Assembly: GCF_014207595.1 (NCBI RefSeq)
Contig: NZ_JACHGY010000001.1
Location: 1,940,909 to 2,004,908 of the forward strand
Reading direction: 5' to 3'
DNA length: 64,000 bases
Source: Algisphaera agarilytica
Lineage (GTDB): Bacteria > Planctomycetota > Phycisphaerae > Phycisphaerales > Phycisphaeraceae
The position numbers were made by a program, and so were the translations under genes. The notes under the pieces are model-generated. The model saw nothing but the letters and a program-made list of their open reading frames with translations, had not been told where the DNA came from and searched no databases. Shown piece after piece: positions 34,327 to 43,620 of the stretch. The stretch's first letter is position 1. Each line of letters opens with the position of its first letter.

Positions 34327-36180
34327 CTACACCGTCACCTTGGCCACTTCGCGTCGGCCGAAGACGAACGCCGCGAACAGCGCGACTACGCCGGTACTGA
34401 CCAGGCCGATTCGGACAAGTGAGCCCAAAACCATGGAGTTATCGACCACGCGTCCGTAAGCGACTAGCGGGGTCGGGCTGTACTTCGACATCGGCGGCAC
34501 CACGAAGGTGAACCCCTCGCCGATCAGACGGACCACGAGTTTGAACCCGTCATACAACTCGCCGTCTTTTAGGTGTTGGACCAGTTTGCCCACGGTCAAC
34601 CAGATTTTGTCCCACCAAGGAACCTCATCGCGTGGAATCGACGCGTAGTTGGCGAGCGAGCTGCCGAGGTAGTCGCTGCCGACGGCGGCAAAGTAGACCA
34701 GGAAGCACGCCAAGCAAGCCGTCGGGAATCCCAGGAAGGTCGCCGCCGCCAGGCCCACGGCCGCGAGGAAGCCGAGGCGGATCCACATGACCAGCAGGCC
34801 CTTAGCTAGGTTCGTCTCGAAACCGCCGACCTTGTAAAAAAGTTCCAGCCCTTCTCCGGGCTTGAAGCTGATCGCGGATTGGCCGACGTCGGCTCCGGTG
34901 TTGGTGATGGTCAGGTCCAACGTCCCGTCGTCGCGGATGTCTTCGGTCAGGAACGTTGCGGTGTGGAAAGTGTTGTTGCGGATCAGCGGGATGGGTCGAC
35001 CGAAAAGGTCGGGGTCGGGGAGCGGGTTGGCGTAGGGCCGGTCGTTGACGCGGAACGCAAGCCGGACCATGCCGTCGCTGGCCGCCGAGGCCGCCTTGGG
35101 CTTGAACTTTAGTTGCAAGGTGGGACCGGCTTCTTTTGCGGCTTGGAGCCCGGTGAAGCGATACGTCGTGCTGTTGCGTGGGGCGATGGTCATCCACTGG
35201 CGCAATGCGTCGAGTTGAAGCGCAGAGCGTTGAGCGGGGTTGACCTGCGTGATCGGGTCGCCCACGTTTCCATAGATCCGGGGGTCACCTCCACGCAGGC
35301 GTAGATCTTTGAGGCGTTCTTCGAAATCAAACTGCAAGGCGGAGTTGTCGATCGGCACCGGCTCGGCGGAGGCTCGGGCCGACAGCACCTGTTCCTTCGA
35401 CGCGATGAAGTCGGCGGCGTCCATCGCGGGGGTGCGCTCGATCACCTTGACGAATGAGATGACGCCCACACCCGACACCACCAGCAACAGCAGGTTCAGC
35501 CCCATGATGCCGATCCACTTGCCCGCGAGGTAGCCCGAACGGCTGACCGGCTTGGTCAGAGTGAGGAACGCTTGCCGATCGGTGAGTTCGCTGCTGACGG
35601 TCCGCGCTGCCAGCAGGATGGTCATCGCGGCGAGCAGGGTCGAGATCAGCGTCAGGGCGTAGGTGAGAAACGATTCGAGGCGGTATTGCAGCCGGGTCTC
35701 ACCGCCTAGCATAAACGGCAGCACGGGTACGAGCAGTAAGAGCATGACCACAAAGATCAACGCCATCTTCATGCGGATCGCTTCATCCAGCAGCGTCCGG
35801 GCCACGCCCAGCACCGCCCAGCCCGGCGAGAACGCGAGACGAAGCAGCTCCAGCCCGAGCATAAACGCGACCGCCATGCCCCACGCCCCGGTGAAAACAA
35901 TCGCGGCACTCTCATAGCCCAGTTGAAAAAAGAAACCGGCAATAAGTCCTGCGGTCCAGGTCAGGATGAGGATCCGAGCGATCTTGGCGACCCAGGGGTT
36001 TTCTCGCCACCAGACCAAGCCCGCCAAGAGCCAGACGAAAGCACCGATGCTACCTGCTAAGTAAGCCAGGGAGGCCATTAACGCCGAGCCTTGGCCTTGG
36101 AGTAAAAACCACAGGCCCATCGTCACCAAAATGATGACGAGGTAACTGATCCACCAAACTGAAGGTCGGGGTCGCTTCAT
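34327..36180 (-). CDS. ABC-2 type exporter permease, large
   Basis: The 617-residue protein has several hydrophobic helices at the N-terminus (about 10-260) including LIFVVMLLLLVPVLPFML, then SSELTDRQAFLTLTKPVSRSGYLAGKWIG, a characteristic ABC-2 permease loop. A long extracytoplasmic domain (about 275-440) with beta-rich content follows, then further helices to the end. This is like NatB/ABC-2 permeases with an inserted periplasmic domain. It lies eight bases after the ATPase stop, so the two form one exporter. Substrate unknown. Confidence 0.85.
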   Translation of the reverse strand: MKRPRPSVWWISYLVIILVTMGLWFLLQGQGSALMASLAYLAGSIGAFVWLLAGLVWWRENPWVAKIARILILTWTAGLIAGFFFQLGYESAAIVFTGAWGMAVAFMLGLELLRLAFSPGWAVLGVARTLLDEAIRMKMALIFVVMLLLLVPVLPFMLGGETRLQYRLESFLTYALTLISTLLAAMTILLAARTVSSELTDRQAFLTLTKPVSRSGYLAGKWIGIMGLNLLLLVVSGVGVISFVKVIERTPAMDAADFIASKEQVLSARASAEPVPIDNSALQFDFEERLKDLRLRGGDPRIYGNVGDPITQVNPAQRSALQLDALRQWMTIAPRNSTTYRFTGLQAAKEAGPTLQLKFKPKAASAASDGMVRLAFRVNDRPYANPLPDPDLFGRPIPLIRNNTFHTATFLTEDIRDDGTLDLTITNTGADVGQSAISFKPGEGLELFYKVGGFETNLAKGLLVMWIRLGFLAAVGLAAATFLGFPTACLACFLVYFAAVGSDYLGSSLANYASIPRDEVPWWDKIWLTVGKLVQHLKDGELYDGFKLVVRLIGEGFTFVVPPMSKYSPTPLVAYGRVVDNSMVLGSLVRIGLVSTGVVALFAAFVFGRREVAKVTV

Positions 36181-36188
36181 GATATGAG

Positions 36189-37430
36189 TTACCCCAGCAG
36201 GTCATCCAACACGGACTGGTCCGCCTTCGCCGAAGGCTTGTTCGGCGAAGCGGGCGGGGGTGTGGGCTTGGCTTCGGTTTTGGGTTCGGGTTCTTGGGGC
36301 TTCTCGCCGGTCAGGCCGGAGAGTACGTCGTCGGCCGCGGCCTTCTCCGGTGCCACCGGGGCGGGTTCGGGATCGGGCGTGGATACGGGTTCGACCGGCG
36401 TGACCGACGTGAGTTGGTCGAGGACCTTCGCCGCGTCGGTGTCTTCGGGCATGTGGGCCGAACGCTCCTCGGCCTCGGTGAGGAACGCGGCGACCTGGCC
36501 GGCGTTGCCTGCGCCGGCGGTCTTGACGCCCTCGGCCTGAGCCTGGTGCACGATGTCCAGGAACAGCGACTCGAGTTTCTGACGCGACTGCTTGACCTGC
36601 ACCTCGGTCACGCCCATGGCTTCGAGCGCCGCCACAAGCTTTTCGGTGTCCACGCTCGACAGCGTCGGCATGGTGACGGTGGTCTGGTCTTCGCTCGCCA
36701 GCAACTCCTCGATGGTGCCGGAGCGACGCACCTTGCCGCCAAACATGATCGCGGCGCGGTCGGTGACGTCTTCGACGTCCGAGAGCAGGTGCGAGCAGAG
36801 CAGGACGGTCTTGCCGGTGTCGCGGAGCCGGAGGATCAGGTCTTTGATCTGGCGGGTACCGATCGGGTCAAGCCCGGTGGTCGGCTCGTCGAGGATCAGC
36901 AGCTGCGGGTCGTTGATCAGAGCCTGGGCCAAGCCGATGCGTCGTTGCATGCCCTTGGAGTATTCGCCGATGGGTCGGCGTTGGACTTTATCGAGGCCGA
37001 CCATTTCGAGCAGCATGTCGATGCGTTGCTGGCGTTTACGTCGGTCCTGGTGGAAAAGCTTTCCGTAGTACTCGAGCGTCTCCCGGGCGTTGAGGAACCG
37101 GTAGAGGTAGGACTCTTCGGGGAGGTAGCCGATGTTCTTCTTCACGGACACGTCGCGGGCGGGCTTGCCGAACACCGAGACGATGCCCGAGGTCGGGTGG
37201 AGCAGGCCGAGGATCATCTTGATGGTGGTGGACTTGCCCGAGCCGTTGGGGCCGAGCAGGCCGAAGACTTCGCCGCGGCGGACATCGAGGTCGATGTTGT
37301 TCACCGCCGTAACCCGGTCGCGCAGCCAGAAGTCCTTGAACACCTTAGTCAACCGCGCACACTGGATGAGGTGCTCGTGCGAGGTGCTGGTGGCCGAGGA
37401 GGGCGAGGTTTCAGTGGCGAGTTGGGTCAT
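36189..37430 (-). CDS. ABC-2 exporter ATPase with Pro/Glu-rich C-terminal extension
   Basis: The 413-residue protein contains a full ABC domain: Walker A GPNGSGKST (60-68), signature EYSKGMQRR (about 157), Walker B LLILDEP and the H-loop SHLLSD. The fold ends near residue 300. The remaining tail is low complexity, with Pro/Glu/Ala stretches and no recognisable domain. It powers the permease encoded next. CcmA/NatA-like family; possible substrates include lipids, drugs or envelope polymers. The last residues (SAKADQSVLDDLLG) form a short predicted helix that might recruit a partner. Confidence 0.92.
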   Translation of the reverse strand: MTQLATETSPSSATSTSHEHLIQCARLTKVFKDFWLRDRVTAVNNIDLDVRRGEVFGLLGPNGSGKSTTIKMILGLLHPTSGIVSVFGKPARDVSVKKNIGYLPEESYLYRFLNARETLEYYGKLFHQDRRKRQQRIDMLLEMVGLDKVQRRPIGEYSKGMQRRIGLAQALINDPQLLILDEPTTGLDPIGTRQIKDLILRLRDTGKTVLLCSHLLSDVEDVTDRAAIMFGGKVRRSGTIEELLASEDQTTVTMPTLSSVDTEKLVAALEAMGVTEVQVKQSRQKLESLFLDIVHQAQAEGVKTAGAGNAGQVAAFLTEAEERSAHMPEDTDAAKVLDQLTSVTPVEPVSTPDPEPAPVAPEKAAADDVLSGLTGEKPQEPEPKTEAKPTPPPASPNKPSAKADQSVLDDLLG

Positions 37431-37523
37431 GGGATTGATGGGTTATGGATGATCGATGAAATTCAGGCGCAAATGACGGTGATGACACCGGGGCGGGATC
37501 AGTTCATCGCGGGCCGATCAAAT

Positions 37524-38927
37524 TCAACGACCGGCGCGTTTGTCTTCCTTCGCTTGCTCGATTTCAGATTCGAGTCGGTCGCGTTCTTTCGTACGAGCGA
37601 TGTTGGGGTCGCGGTTCACATCAAGGTGGATCCGCTGGCCCGAATTGGCGTAGAACAGCTCGATGCCCGAGTCTTCGCTGAAGACTTCACGCAGGACGTA
37701 CTGCCAGCGGCGCTGCTTGAAGAGTTCGGGGTCCTTCTCGAATGCTTCTTTGAGTTCTAGCACGGTCTCGGCTTCGGTCTTGAGACGCTGCGCGATCTGG
37801 GAACGCTGGATCTGGGCGTTGTTGATGATCGTCGCGGTCTCCCCGCCGATGGGCAGTGATTCGCCGTCGTCACCGGTGACGGTCAGGGAGCGGAAGACCT
37901 CGCTGAGCTGGGTGTCGAGTTCGGCGATGCGCTCGGTATCGTCGAGCGTGGTGGCGATCTCGTATTCCTTGAGCAACTGTACGAGCGGGCCGTCTTGGCC
38001 TCGTACTGGCAGCGCCCCCTTGCCCGCGGCTTCGCCCAGCAGCTTGGTGCGATCGGACTCTGCTTCGTTGATGCGGGTGGCGCGTGTGGCCTCGGCCTGG
38101 GCCACGAGTTGGTAGGCGTCCGCCACGGATTGCGGCATCTCCGGTAGCCGCATGGTGATGTTGGTCAACGTGATGCCGACCGCCAACTCGTCGAGCTTGG
38201 CTTGGGCGATCGCGCGGGCTTGATCGCTGTCGAGGCTGCTGCCGATCAGGGCAACGACCGGCTGGCTTGCTACGGCGTGGACCACCCCTTGTTCGACCAT
38301 GTTGGTGACCAGGGCATCGGCGATCTGCAGGCCGGTGAGGTTGGCGTCAACGTAGATCGTCTCGGCGCCGCCACGAACGCTGAGGCGTTCGCTGGTGACG
38401 CCTTCCGGGTCACCGAAATTGGCCAGGAAGGCAACGGGGTCGGAGATGCGGTAGCCGGCGTTGAACCGGGCGTGGACCAGGTTGGCGTCGCCGGTGATCA
38501 GCGAGCCGTCCTTATCGGGATTGAGCGGACGGCTCCCGCCTTCCCCCTCGTAGACAAAAGCCTGCGAAATATCGATGGTCCGCTCGTTGACGGGAACGAG
38601 GATGACGTTGTCGATCGGGAAGGGCCAGCCGAAGTGAAGGCCACGGTCTTTGGTCGCCTTTCCGGCCGAGTCGGTGACGATCTTGCCGAAGCGGGTGACC
38701 ACCGCCTCTTTCTGCTCGGGGACCTGGTAGATCCCGCTGCACAGGTAAACGACCACCAGGACGACCATCACCAGCCGGAGCAGGCCGAAGCTGACGCGCA
38801 GCGCGTCGGCCAGCGACTGTTGGGCGGGGTCGATCGCTTGGACGGAGGGCTCTTCGCGCGGCGGCGCGGGAGGCAGGCCTTGGTCCTGTGCTTGTTCTTG
38901 TTCTTGTTCTTGGGGTTCGTCAGCCAT
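37524..38927 (-). CDS. SPFH/Band 7 membrane protein, HflK-like (third of three)
   Basis: The 467-residue protein has a Gln/Glu-rich cytoplasmic head (EPQEQEQEQAQDQG), one membrane helix (about residues 47-66) and an SPFH domain starting VPEQKEAVVTRFGKIV. The helical tail carries AEATRATRINEAESDRTKLLGEA. HflK and HflC form ring complexes that regulate FtsH. It starts two bases after the stop of the HflC-like gene upstream, so translation is coupled. The insertion near residues 310-350 is longer than in E. coli HflK. Confidence 0.85.
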   Translation of the reverse strand: MADEPQEQEQEQAQDQGLPPAPPREEPSVQAIDPAQQSLADALRVSFGLLRLVMVVLVVVYLCSGIYQVPEQKEAVVTRFGKIVTDSAGKATKDRGLHFGWPFPIDNVILVPVNERTIDISQAFVYEGEGGSRPLNPDKDGSLITGDANLVHARFNAGYRISDPVAFLANFGDPEGVTSERLSVRGGAETIYVDANLTGLQIADALVTNMVEQGVVHAVASQPVVALIGSSLDSDQARAIAQAKLDELAVGITLTNITMRLPEMPQSVADAYQLVAQAEATRATRINEAESDRTKLLGEAAGKGALPVRGQDGPLVQLLKEYEIATTLDDTERIAELDTQLSEVFRSLTVTGDDGESLPIGGETATIINNAQIQRSQIAQRLKTEAETVLELKEAFEKDPELFKQRRWQYVLREVFSEDSGIELFYANSGQRIHLDVNRDPNIARTKERDRLESEIEQAKEDKRAGR

Positions 38928-38929
38928 AA

Positions 38930-39880
38930 TTACTCGTCACCACCTTCTTGCGAGGCGTCGCTTTCGGGGGTGATCAACAGGTCCATGAACTGCATGGCGT
39001 TGGCGTCGAGGATCAGCGTCGAGCCGGGCAGGGTCTTCTTGAGGGTGTCGACCTTGGACAGGAAGATCGCCAGCTCGGGGTTCTCGGCGAAGAGGCTGTA
39101 GTTCTTGGTGCCTTCTCGGATACCCTCGGCCTTGATGCGCTCGGCCTCGGCGTTGGCGAAGCTCAGGATCTGGCCCTTGACGCGCTCGGCCTCGGAACGG
39201 ATCGCGGTGGCTTGGTTCTCGCCTTCTTGCTCGGCGCTGGCGGCCAGACGCTGGCGGGTGGAGCGCATCCGCTCGAAGACTTTTTCGGTGGTGGCTTCGG
39301 GGAAGAGGATACGGCGGATGCCGACCTGTTCGATATCGATACCGTAATCCAAGTCAATGATCCGCTGGCGGAGCAATTCGGTGATGGTGCTTTCGATCTC
39401 GTCGAGGGCCAGGGCGTCGAGGTCGGTGTTGACCATCTGGTCGAAGCGGTAGTTAGAGAACTCGCCTTTGAGGTCCTGCATCTGTGTGCCGATCCGGTCC
39501 TTGGCCTGCTCTACGTTCTGCAGCGCGACGAAGAACTGGTACGGGTCGGAGATCCGCCAGGTGACGTAGGTCTTGAGAACGATCGAATTTTCGTCCGCGG
39601 TCTGGAGTTGCGAGAGCTCTTGTTCGAGCAGCTGCACCTTGGTCGGGTAGCGGTAGACCTTCTGGATCGGCCAGGGCAGCTTGGGGCGGATGCCCGGCTC
39701 GATAATCAGGCTGTTGGCCTCGACGATCGTTACGCCGTCCTCGGCGTAGACCGGGCGCTCGGCCTTGGCGAAGGTCGTGATGACGGCACGCTCGTCGAAG
39801 CTGACCTGGAAGAAGAACATGTACAGCACGAGCACAACACAGATGATCGCGGCGATGAGGAGGGTGGTGAGTTTTCGCAT
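38930..39880 (-). CDS. hflC: HflC-like SPFH/Band 7 protein (second of three)
   Basis: The 316-residue protein is close to HflC in size. It has an N-terminal membrane helix (LTTLLIAAIICVVLVLYMFFFQV), an SPFH domain (VSFDERAVITTFAKAERPVY, KLPWPIQKVYRYPTKVQLLE) and the coiled tail RQRLAASAEQEGENQATAIRSEAERVKGQILSFANAEAERI. It probably oligomerises with the adjacent SPFH products and may control FtsH-type proteolysis. The gap to the next gene is two bases. The symbol reflects similarity, not proven function. Confidence 0.85.
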   Translation of the reverse strand: MRKLTTLLIAAIICVVLVLYMFFFQVSFDERAVITTFAKAERPVYAEDGVTIVEANSLIIEPGIRPKLPWPIQKVYRYPTKVQLLEQELSQLQTADENSIVLKTYVTWRISDPYQFFVALQNVEQAKDRIGTQMQDLKGEFSNYRFDQMVNTDLDALALDEIESTITELLRQRIIDLDYGIDIEQVGIRRILFPEATTEKVFERMRSTRQRLAASAEQEGENQATAIRSEAERVKGQILSFANAEAERIKAEGIREGTKNYSLFAENPELAIFLSKVDTLKKTLPGSTLILDANAMQFMDLLITPESDASQEGGDE

Positions 39881-39951
39881 GACAGGTGGCAGGAAACAGT
39901 ACGAATAAAGGGATCGTGAATATGAGAGAGCGGGGCTGGCGTGGGCCAGGC

Positions 39952-42120
39952 CTATTCGGGGTTGAAGAACTCGGTCGCGGTGTTGGCCTCTTCGAGGTTC
40001 AGGCGGATGGTCGAGTCGTCGGTGATGGGCACGGTCGAGATCACCCGACGGTTGCTCTGGCCGAAGGACTCGGCGATCGCGTTGAGGTAATGACGGGACT
40101 TGAAATAGTCCGGAGCAAGGTTAAACGCGGCGAGCTCGAAAGCGAATCGGCTGGACTCGGAGTTCTCGACCAAGGCGACCTTCCAACGTTCCTGGCGGGC
40201 GTCGGCGAGGATGCGGGCCGCTTCGCCACCGGCCTGATCGATCAGGCGGTTGATCCGGGTCTCTTGTTCAAGGATTTCCTGGTCGAGTTCGTCCGAGTTT
40301 TCCTCGGCTTGGCGCTGCTGACGGAGCTTGGTCAGTTCCTGGATCGCTTTCTCGGCTCGCAGGGCCTCGGCCCGCGAACCCGCAGCGCTGCTGAGGATGC
40401 CGATGGCGTCACGCTGAGCGTTTTCGATCGCGGTCTTCTGCGACTGCAGGGCGTTGACCTGCTGCAGGAAGGCCGCCGCGACTTCCCCTTCGCGGGGCGG
40501 GTGGACGTCGTAAAGCGAGACGTTTTGCACGTTGATGCCGTAGGCGGATACATCGTTGCGGATCAGTTCCAAGAGTTCTTGGCCGATCTCGATGCGGCCG
40601 GACCCGATGAGATTATCGATTTGCTGAGTGCCGACGATGGCGTTGAGGTGGCGCTGAGCAATCGCGGCGAGCAGCTGCTCGGGGCGGCTGGGTGCATTCT
40701 CGGAGACATAGGCTTCGAGGTCACCGATGTTGTAAGTGACGATGGCCTGCAGAGAGACGAGGCTGCCCAAGCGCGAGGTTCCCGCTTCGAGCGGATCGTC
40801 GCCGTCAAACGATTCGAGGCCTTGCAGCTCCTGCTCGACGCTTTGACGGATTGAGGGGTCGTCAATGACCGTCGGAGCGGTGGCGAAGTACTCTTCTTTG
40901 CCCTCGATGTGTGCTGAGGTCCAGAGCATGGCCATGCCGGGGATGCGTTTGGATTCTTCGTAGGCACCGATCACGATCTGCTGCGACCGCTCGACGTCGA
41001 CTTTCTTCGCTCGGCCGATCGGCCAAGGCATCTTGAAACTCACGCCGGGGTCGGCGATGCGGACCAGTTCACCCCGGCTGGTGATCACCGCCTTCTGGTT
41101 GGGGGCGACGATGACGATGCTGGTCAGCCCGATCAGGATCAACACGCCCGCCAGGATCAGCGGCGTCAGGGCCCGGCCGAGCAGGACATAGAACCAGCTC
41201 TTGGTGATTTCGAAGCCGAATTGGTAGTTCAGCGTTTCGGAGACGATCTTGCCCAACGATTCGGGGCTCGTCAGCCAACCCAGCAAACGCGAGTCGAATG
41301 CCGGGCGGACGACTTCATTGGCCTTGCGGGGGCGATAGATGCCGAAGATGAACGCCAGCAGCGTTTCGATGCCCAGCACGATCATCAACACGGGGATGAT
41401 CAGCGCGAGCGAAGCGAGCACGCCGTTGCTTTTGGTGACAACGGCGAACACAACCGCGATGCCCAGCAGCATGATCGCGAGGACGTTGCCGATGAGGTAG
41501 GCCGCTCCGCCGCGGAGCAGTTGCCACGACTCGACCCGCGTCATGCCCGCGATGTACCGAGCGACCAGGAACCCCAGGAAGGACAGCAACGCGGTAAAAC
41601 CCACCAGCATCCAGGGATTGGTGAAGGGGTTGCCCATCGCGCCATCGAACAGACGCCGGTAGTCTTTGGCTCCATCGACGGTGTCGATCAGGTTCCAGTT
41701 GCTGAAGAACAGGATGAGGCCCACGCCCACGAGGTAGACCGCGACAGCGATGGAGACCGCGTTGAGCCCCCATTTGTAGAAGTTGCCCAGACGCTTACGG
41801 GCGGTGGCGAGGTTGTGGCCGGCCTCGTCGAAGAGGGCCGCGGCGCGGGCGTCTTCCTGGGCGAGCTGCTCGGCCTCCAGCGCTTCGACGCGTTCGAGGC
41901 GGTGCTGGTTGTAGAGCAGCCAGAGCATCATCCAGATCGGCAGGCCGCCGATGAGGTACCACGTCGCGGCGTGGAAGGAGCGCGACTGGCCGTACAGGCC
42001 CATGCCCGCCACGATGATCACAAACACGAGTTGAGTGCCGAGGCCCAGCAGCGCTGCCGAGCTGGCCCGGCCGTAGGTCTGTTGGTCGTCGGTCAATTCT
42101 TGAGCAGGTCCGAGGGGCAT
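39952..42120 (-). CDS. HflK-like SPFH protein fused to a polytopic membrane domain (first of three)
   Basis: The 722-residue protein has a conventional C-terminal SPFH part from about residue 335 (VVAPNQKAVITSRGELVRI, MPWPIGRAKKVDVERSQ, HLNAIVGTQQIDNLIGSGR, AQRDAIGILSSAAGSRAEALRA). The first ~330 residues hold about seven hydrophobic helices (for example LVFVIIVAGMGLYG, YLVGVGLILFFSN, VLAIMLLGIAVVFAVV, ALTPLILAGVLILIGL). Canonical HflK has one helix. The membrane domain could anchor or seal the SPFH ring or act as an independent module. It is the promoter-proximal gene of the same-strand run to 31980. Confidence 0.85.
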   Translation of the reverse strand: MPLGPAQELTDDQQTYGRASSAALLGLGTQLVFVIIVAGMGLYGQSRSFHAATWYLIGGLPIWMMLWLLYNQHRLERVEALEAEQLAQEDARAAALFDEAGHNLATARKRLGNFYKWGLNAVSIAVAVYLVGVGLILFFSNWNLIDTVDGAKDYRRLFDGAMGNPFTNPWMLVGFTALLSFLGFLVARYIAGMTRVESWQLLRGGAAYLIGNVLAIMLLGIAVVFAVVTKSNGVLASLALIIPVLMIVLGIETLLAFIFGIYRPRKANEVVRPAFDSRLLGWLTSPESLGKIVSETLNYQFGFEITKSWFYVLLGRALTPLILAGVLILIGLTSIVIVAPNQKAVITSRGELVRIADPGVSFKMPWPIGRAKKVDVERSQQIVIGAYEESKRIPGMAMLWTSAHIEGKEEYFATAPTVIDDPSIRQSVEQELQGLESFDGDDPLEAGTSRLGSLVSLQAIVTYNIGDLEAYVSENAPSRPEQLLAAIAQRHLNAIVGTQQIDNLIGSGRIEIGQELLELIRNDVSAYGINVQNVSLYDVHPPREGEVAAAFLQQVNALQSQKTAIENAQRDAIGILSSAAGSRAEALRAEKAIQELTKLRQQRQAEENSDELDQEILEQETRINRLIDQAGGEAARILADARQERWKVALVENSESSRFAFELAAFNLAPDYFKSRHYLNAIAESFGQSNRRVISTVPITDDSTIRLNLEEANTATEFFNPE

Positions 42121-42418
42121 ACGCGAAACGTCCTGGCGTGGGGTTCGGGAGTTGGGGGGCGAGTGCGGCGGAGATTTCCGAGGGATTGGTCGATCTTAGG
42201 CCGAAATGAGATCACAAGAGTGGTCTAATGGTACGCTTAGGAAGCCTAAAGGTTCATTCGAGCGAGAAACACCGGGGTGTTCTCGGAACGGCACCGTGGC
42301 GGGCACCATCGCCAGCCACTCACGATGAACCTCGTTGCCACACAATCGCGTGGCTCCGACGGTTCCCTTTGCCCCGGCGACCCCCGACCGGCGGGGTTGC
42401 GTATGATACCGAACTCTC
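42121..42418 (+). ncRNA. Candidate structured leader or small RNA
   Basis: This 298-bp divergent gap holds dense secondary structure on the plus strand. TTAGG-AAG-CCTAA occupies 42237-42249. A perfect 8-bp outer stem AGGTTCAT (42250-42257) / ATGAACCT (42325-42332) encloses a hairpin CGAG-a-AACAC/GTGTT-CTCG (42263-42285) and a hairpin TGGCG/CGCCA (42297-42314). TCTAAT at 42223-42228 could be a -10. A TATGAT (42402-42407) lies 11 bases before the downstream ATG. It does not match any RNA family I know. It may be a leader of the ABC permease gene or an independent RNA. Confidence 0.3.
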
Positions 42419-43519
42419 ATGATCCGACAGCTTCTGACCATCTCGCGCAACACCTTCACCGAGTCGATCCGCCAGCCGATCTTCACCGTGCTCACGCTGA
42501 TCGCGGCGCTGGGCCTGGTCCTAAACCCCTCACTCTCGGCCTACTCCATGGAAACCGGGGACGGCGACCGGAAACTCCTGATCGACATGGGCTTATCGAT
42601 GGTGTTCCTCACCGGCATGCTGCTCGCCGCGTTCAGCGCCACCGGCGTCCTGTCCCGCGAGATCGAGCAGAAGACCGTCCTCACCGTCGTCAGCAAGCCC
42701 GTCAACCGCGCGCTCTTTGTGATCGGCAAGTACCTGGGCGTCGTGGCGGCGATTTTCCTCGCCTATTGGGTGCTCAGCCTGCTTTTTATGGGAACCTATC
42801 GCCACGGCGTCATGTCCACCGCCCGTGACGACTTCGACATGCCCGTGATCATGTTGAACCTGTTCGCCTGGTTGGCGGCGCTCGCGGTCGCGACCGTGGG
42901 GAACTACCTCTACAACTGGGTCTTCACCTCGACCTTCATCAAAACCCTGGCGATCACCTCGACCCTCGCGTTCGCCGGGGTCCTTGTCGTCGGCAAGGAA
43001 TGGGCCCTGCAGAGCCCATTCACCGAATTTCTGGATAACCGCGGCCAACTCCTGCAGATCGCCATCGGCCTGGTGTTCATCTTCGAGGCCGTGCTCATCC
43101 TGACCGCCGTGGCCATCGCCGTGTCGACCCGGCTGGGGCAGGTGATGACGCTTCTGATCTGTATCGCCACGTTCCTGATCGGTGCGATCACCAGTTCGCT
43201 CAGCGGCAAGGTGAACCAGCGCCTTTCCCTCCCGGCCGACATGGATGTCTTCCAGAGCCTGATCGCGGTCGCCACCGCCAACACCTCCGCCGCGCAGAAG
43301 ATCGCCGACATCGCTCAGAAGCTGTTGTACCTGGTCGCGCCGAACCTGCAGTTCCTCTGGCCAGCCGACGCGATCACCCAGGGCCACTCGTTCATCCATG
43401 ACTTGGAGGGCAACTTCACCCTCAGCGCGGTGGGCATGGTCAGCGCCTACGCCCTGATGTACACCACGGTCGTCCTCGCTCTCGCGGTCATCCTCTTCCA
43501 GCGCCGCGAGGTGGGCTGA
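42419..43519 (+). CDS. ABC-2 type exporter permease, small
   Basis: The 366-residue protein has six or more hydrophobic helices and the ABC-2 segment SREIEQKTVLTVVSKPVNRALFVIGKYLG, the counterpart of the loop in the 34327-36180 permease. Its N-terminus (MIRQLLTISRNTFTESIRQPIFTVLTL) is typical of these permeases. A periplasmic loop includes QRLSLPADMDVFQSLIAVATANTSAAQKIAD. It is divergent from the SPFH run, with no ATPase of its own nearby, so it may share the 36189-37430 ATPase. Substrate unknown. Confidence 0.83.
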   Translation: MIRQLLTISRNTFTESIRQPIFTVLTLIAALGLVLNPSLSAYSMETGDGDRKLLIDMGLSMVFLTGMLLAAFSATGVLSREIEQKTVLTVVSKPVNRALFVIGKYLGVVAAIFLAYWVLSLLFMGTYRHGVMSTARDDFDMPVIMLNLFAWLAALAVATVGNYLYNWVFTSTFIKTLAITSTLAFAGVLVVGKEWALQSPFTEFLDNRGQLLQIAIGLVFIFEAVLILTAVAIAVSTRLGQVMTLLICIATFLIGAITSSLSGKVNQRLSLPADMDVFQSLIAVATANTSAAQKIADIAQKLLYLVAPNLQFLWPADAITQGHSFIHDLEGNFTLSAVGMVSAYALMYTTVVLALAVILFQRREVG

Positions 43520-43540
43520 GTCCATTCAGCCTCAAATGCA

Positions 43541-43609
43541 ATCCAACAGAATCGTGCCCTCTCCAGCGACCGGGGTTGCCGGAGAGGGGCTACGAAATCG
43601 TTGTTGGAT
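43541..43609. terminator. Long hairpin between convergent genes (terminator-like, no T tract)
   Basis: ATCCAACA (43541-43548) pairs with TGTTGGAT (43602-43609) and CCCTCTCC (43557-43564) with GGAGAGGG (43581-43588). It lies between convergent gene ends, so it may act as a bidirectional terminator, but neither strand has a proper U run. Confidence 0.4.
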
Positions 43610-43620
43610 GACGTTTCAAA

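Noticed and set aside
42235-42332. tRNA gene
   Set aside because: The outer stem and hairpins do not give a T-loop GTTCRA with a seven-pair acceptor, and no anticodon arm fits.
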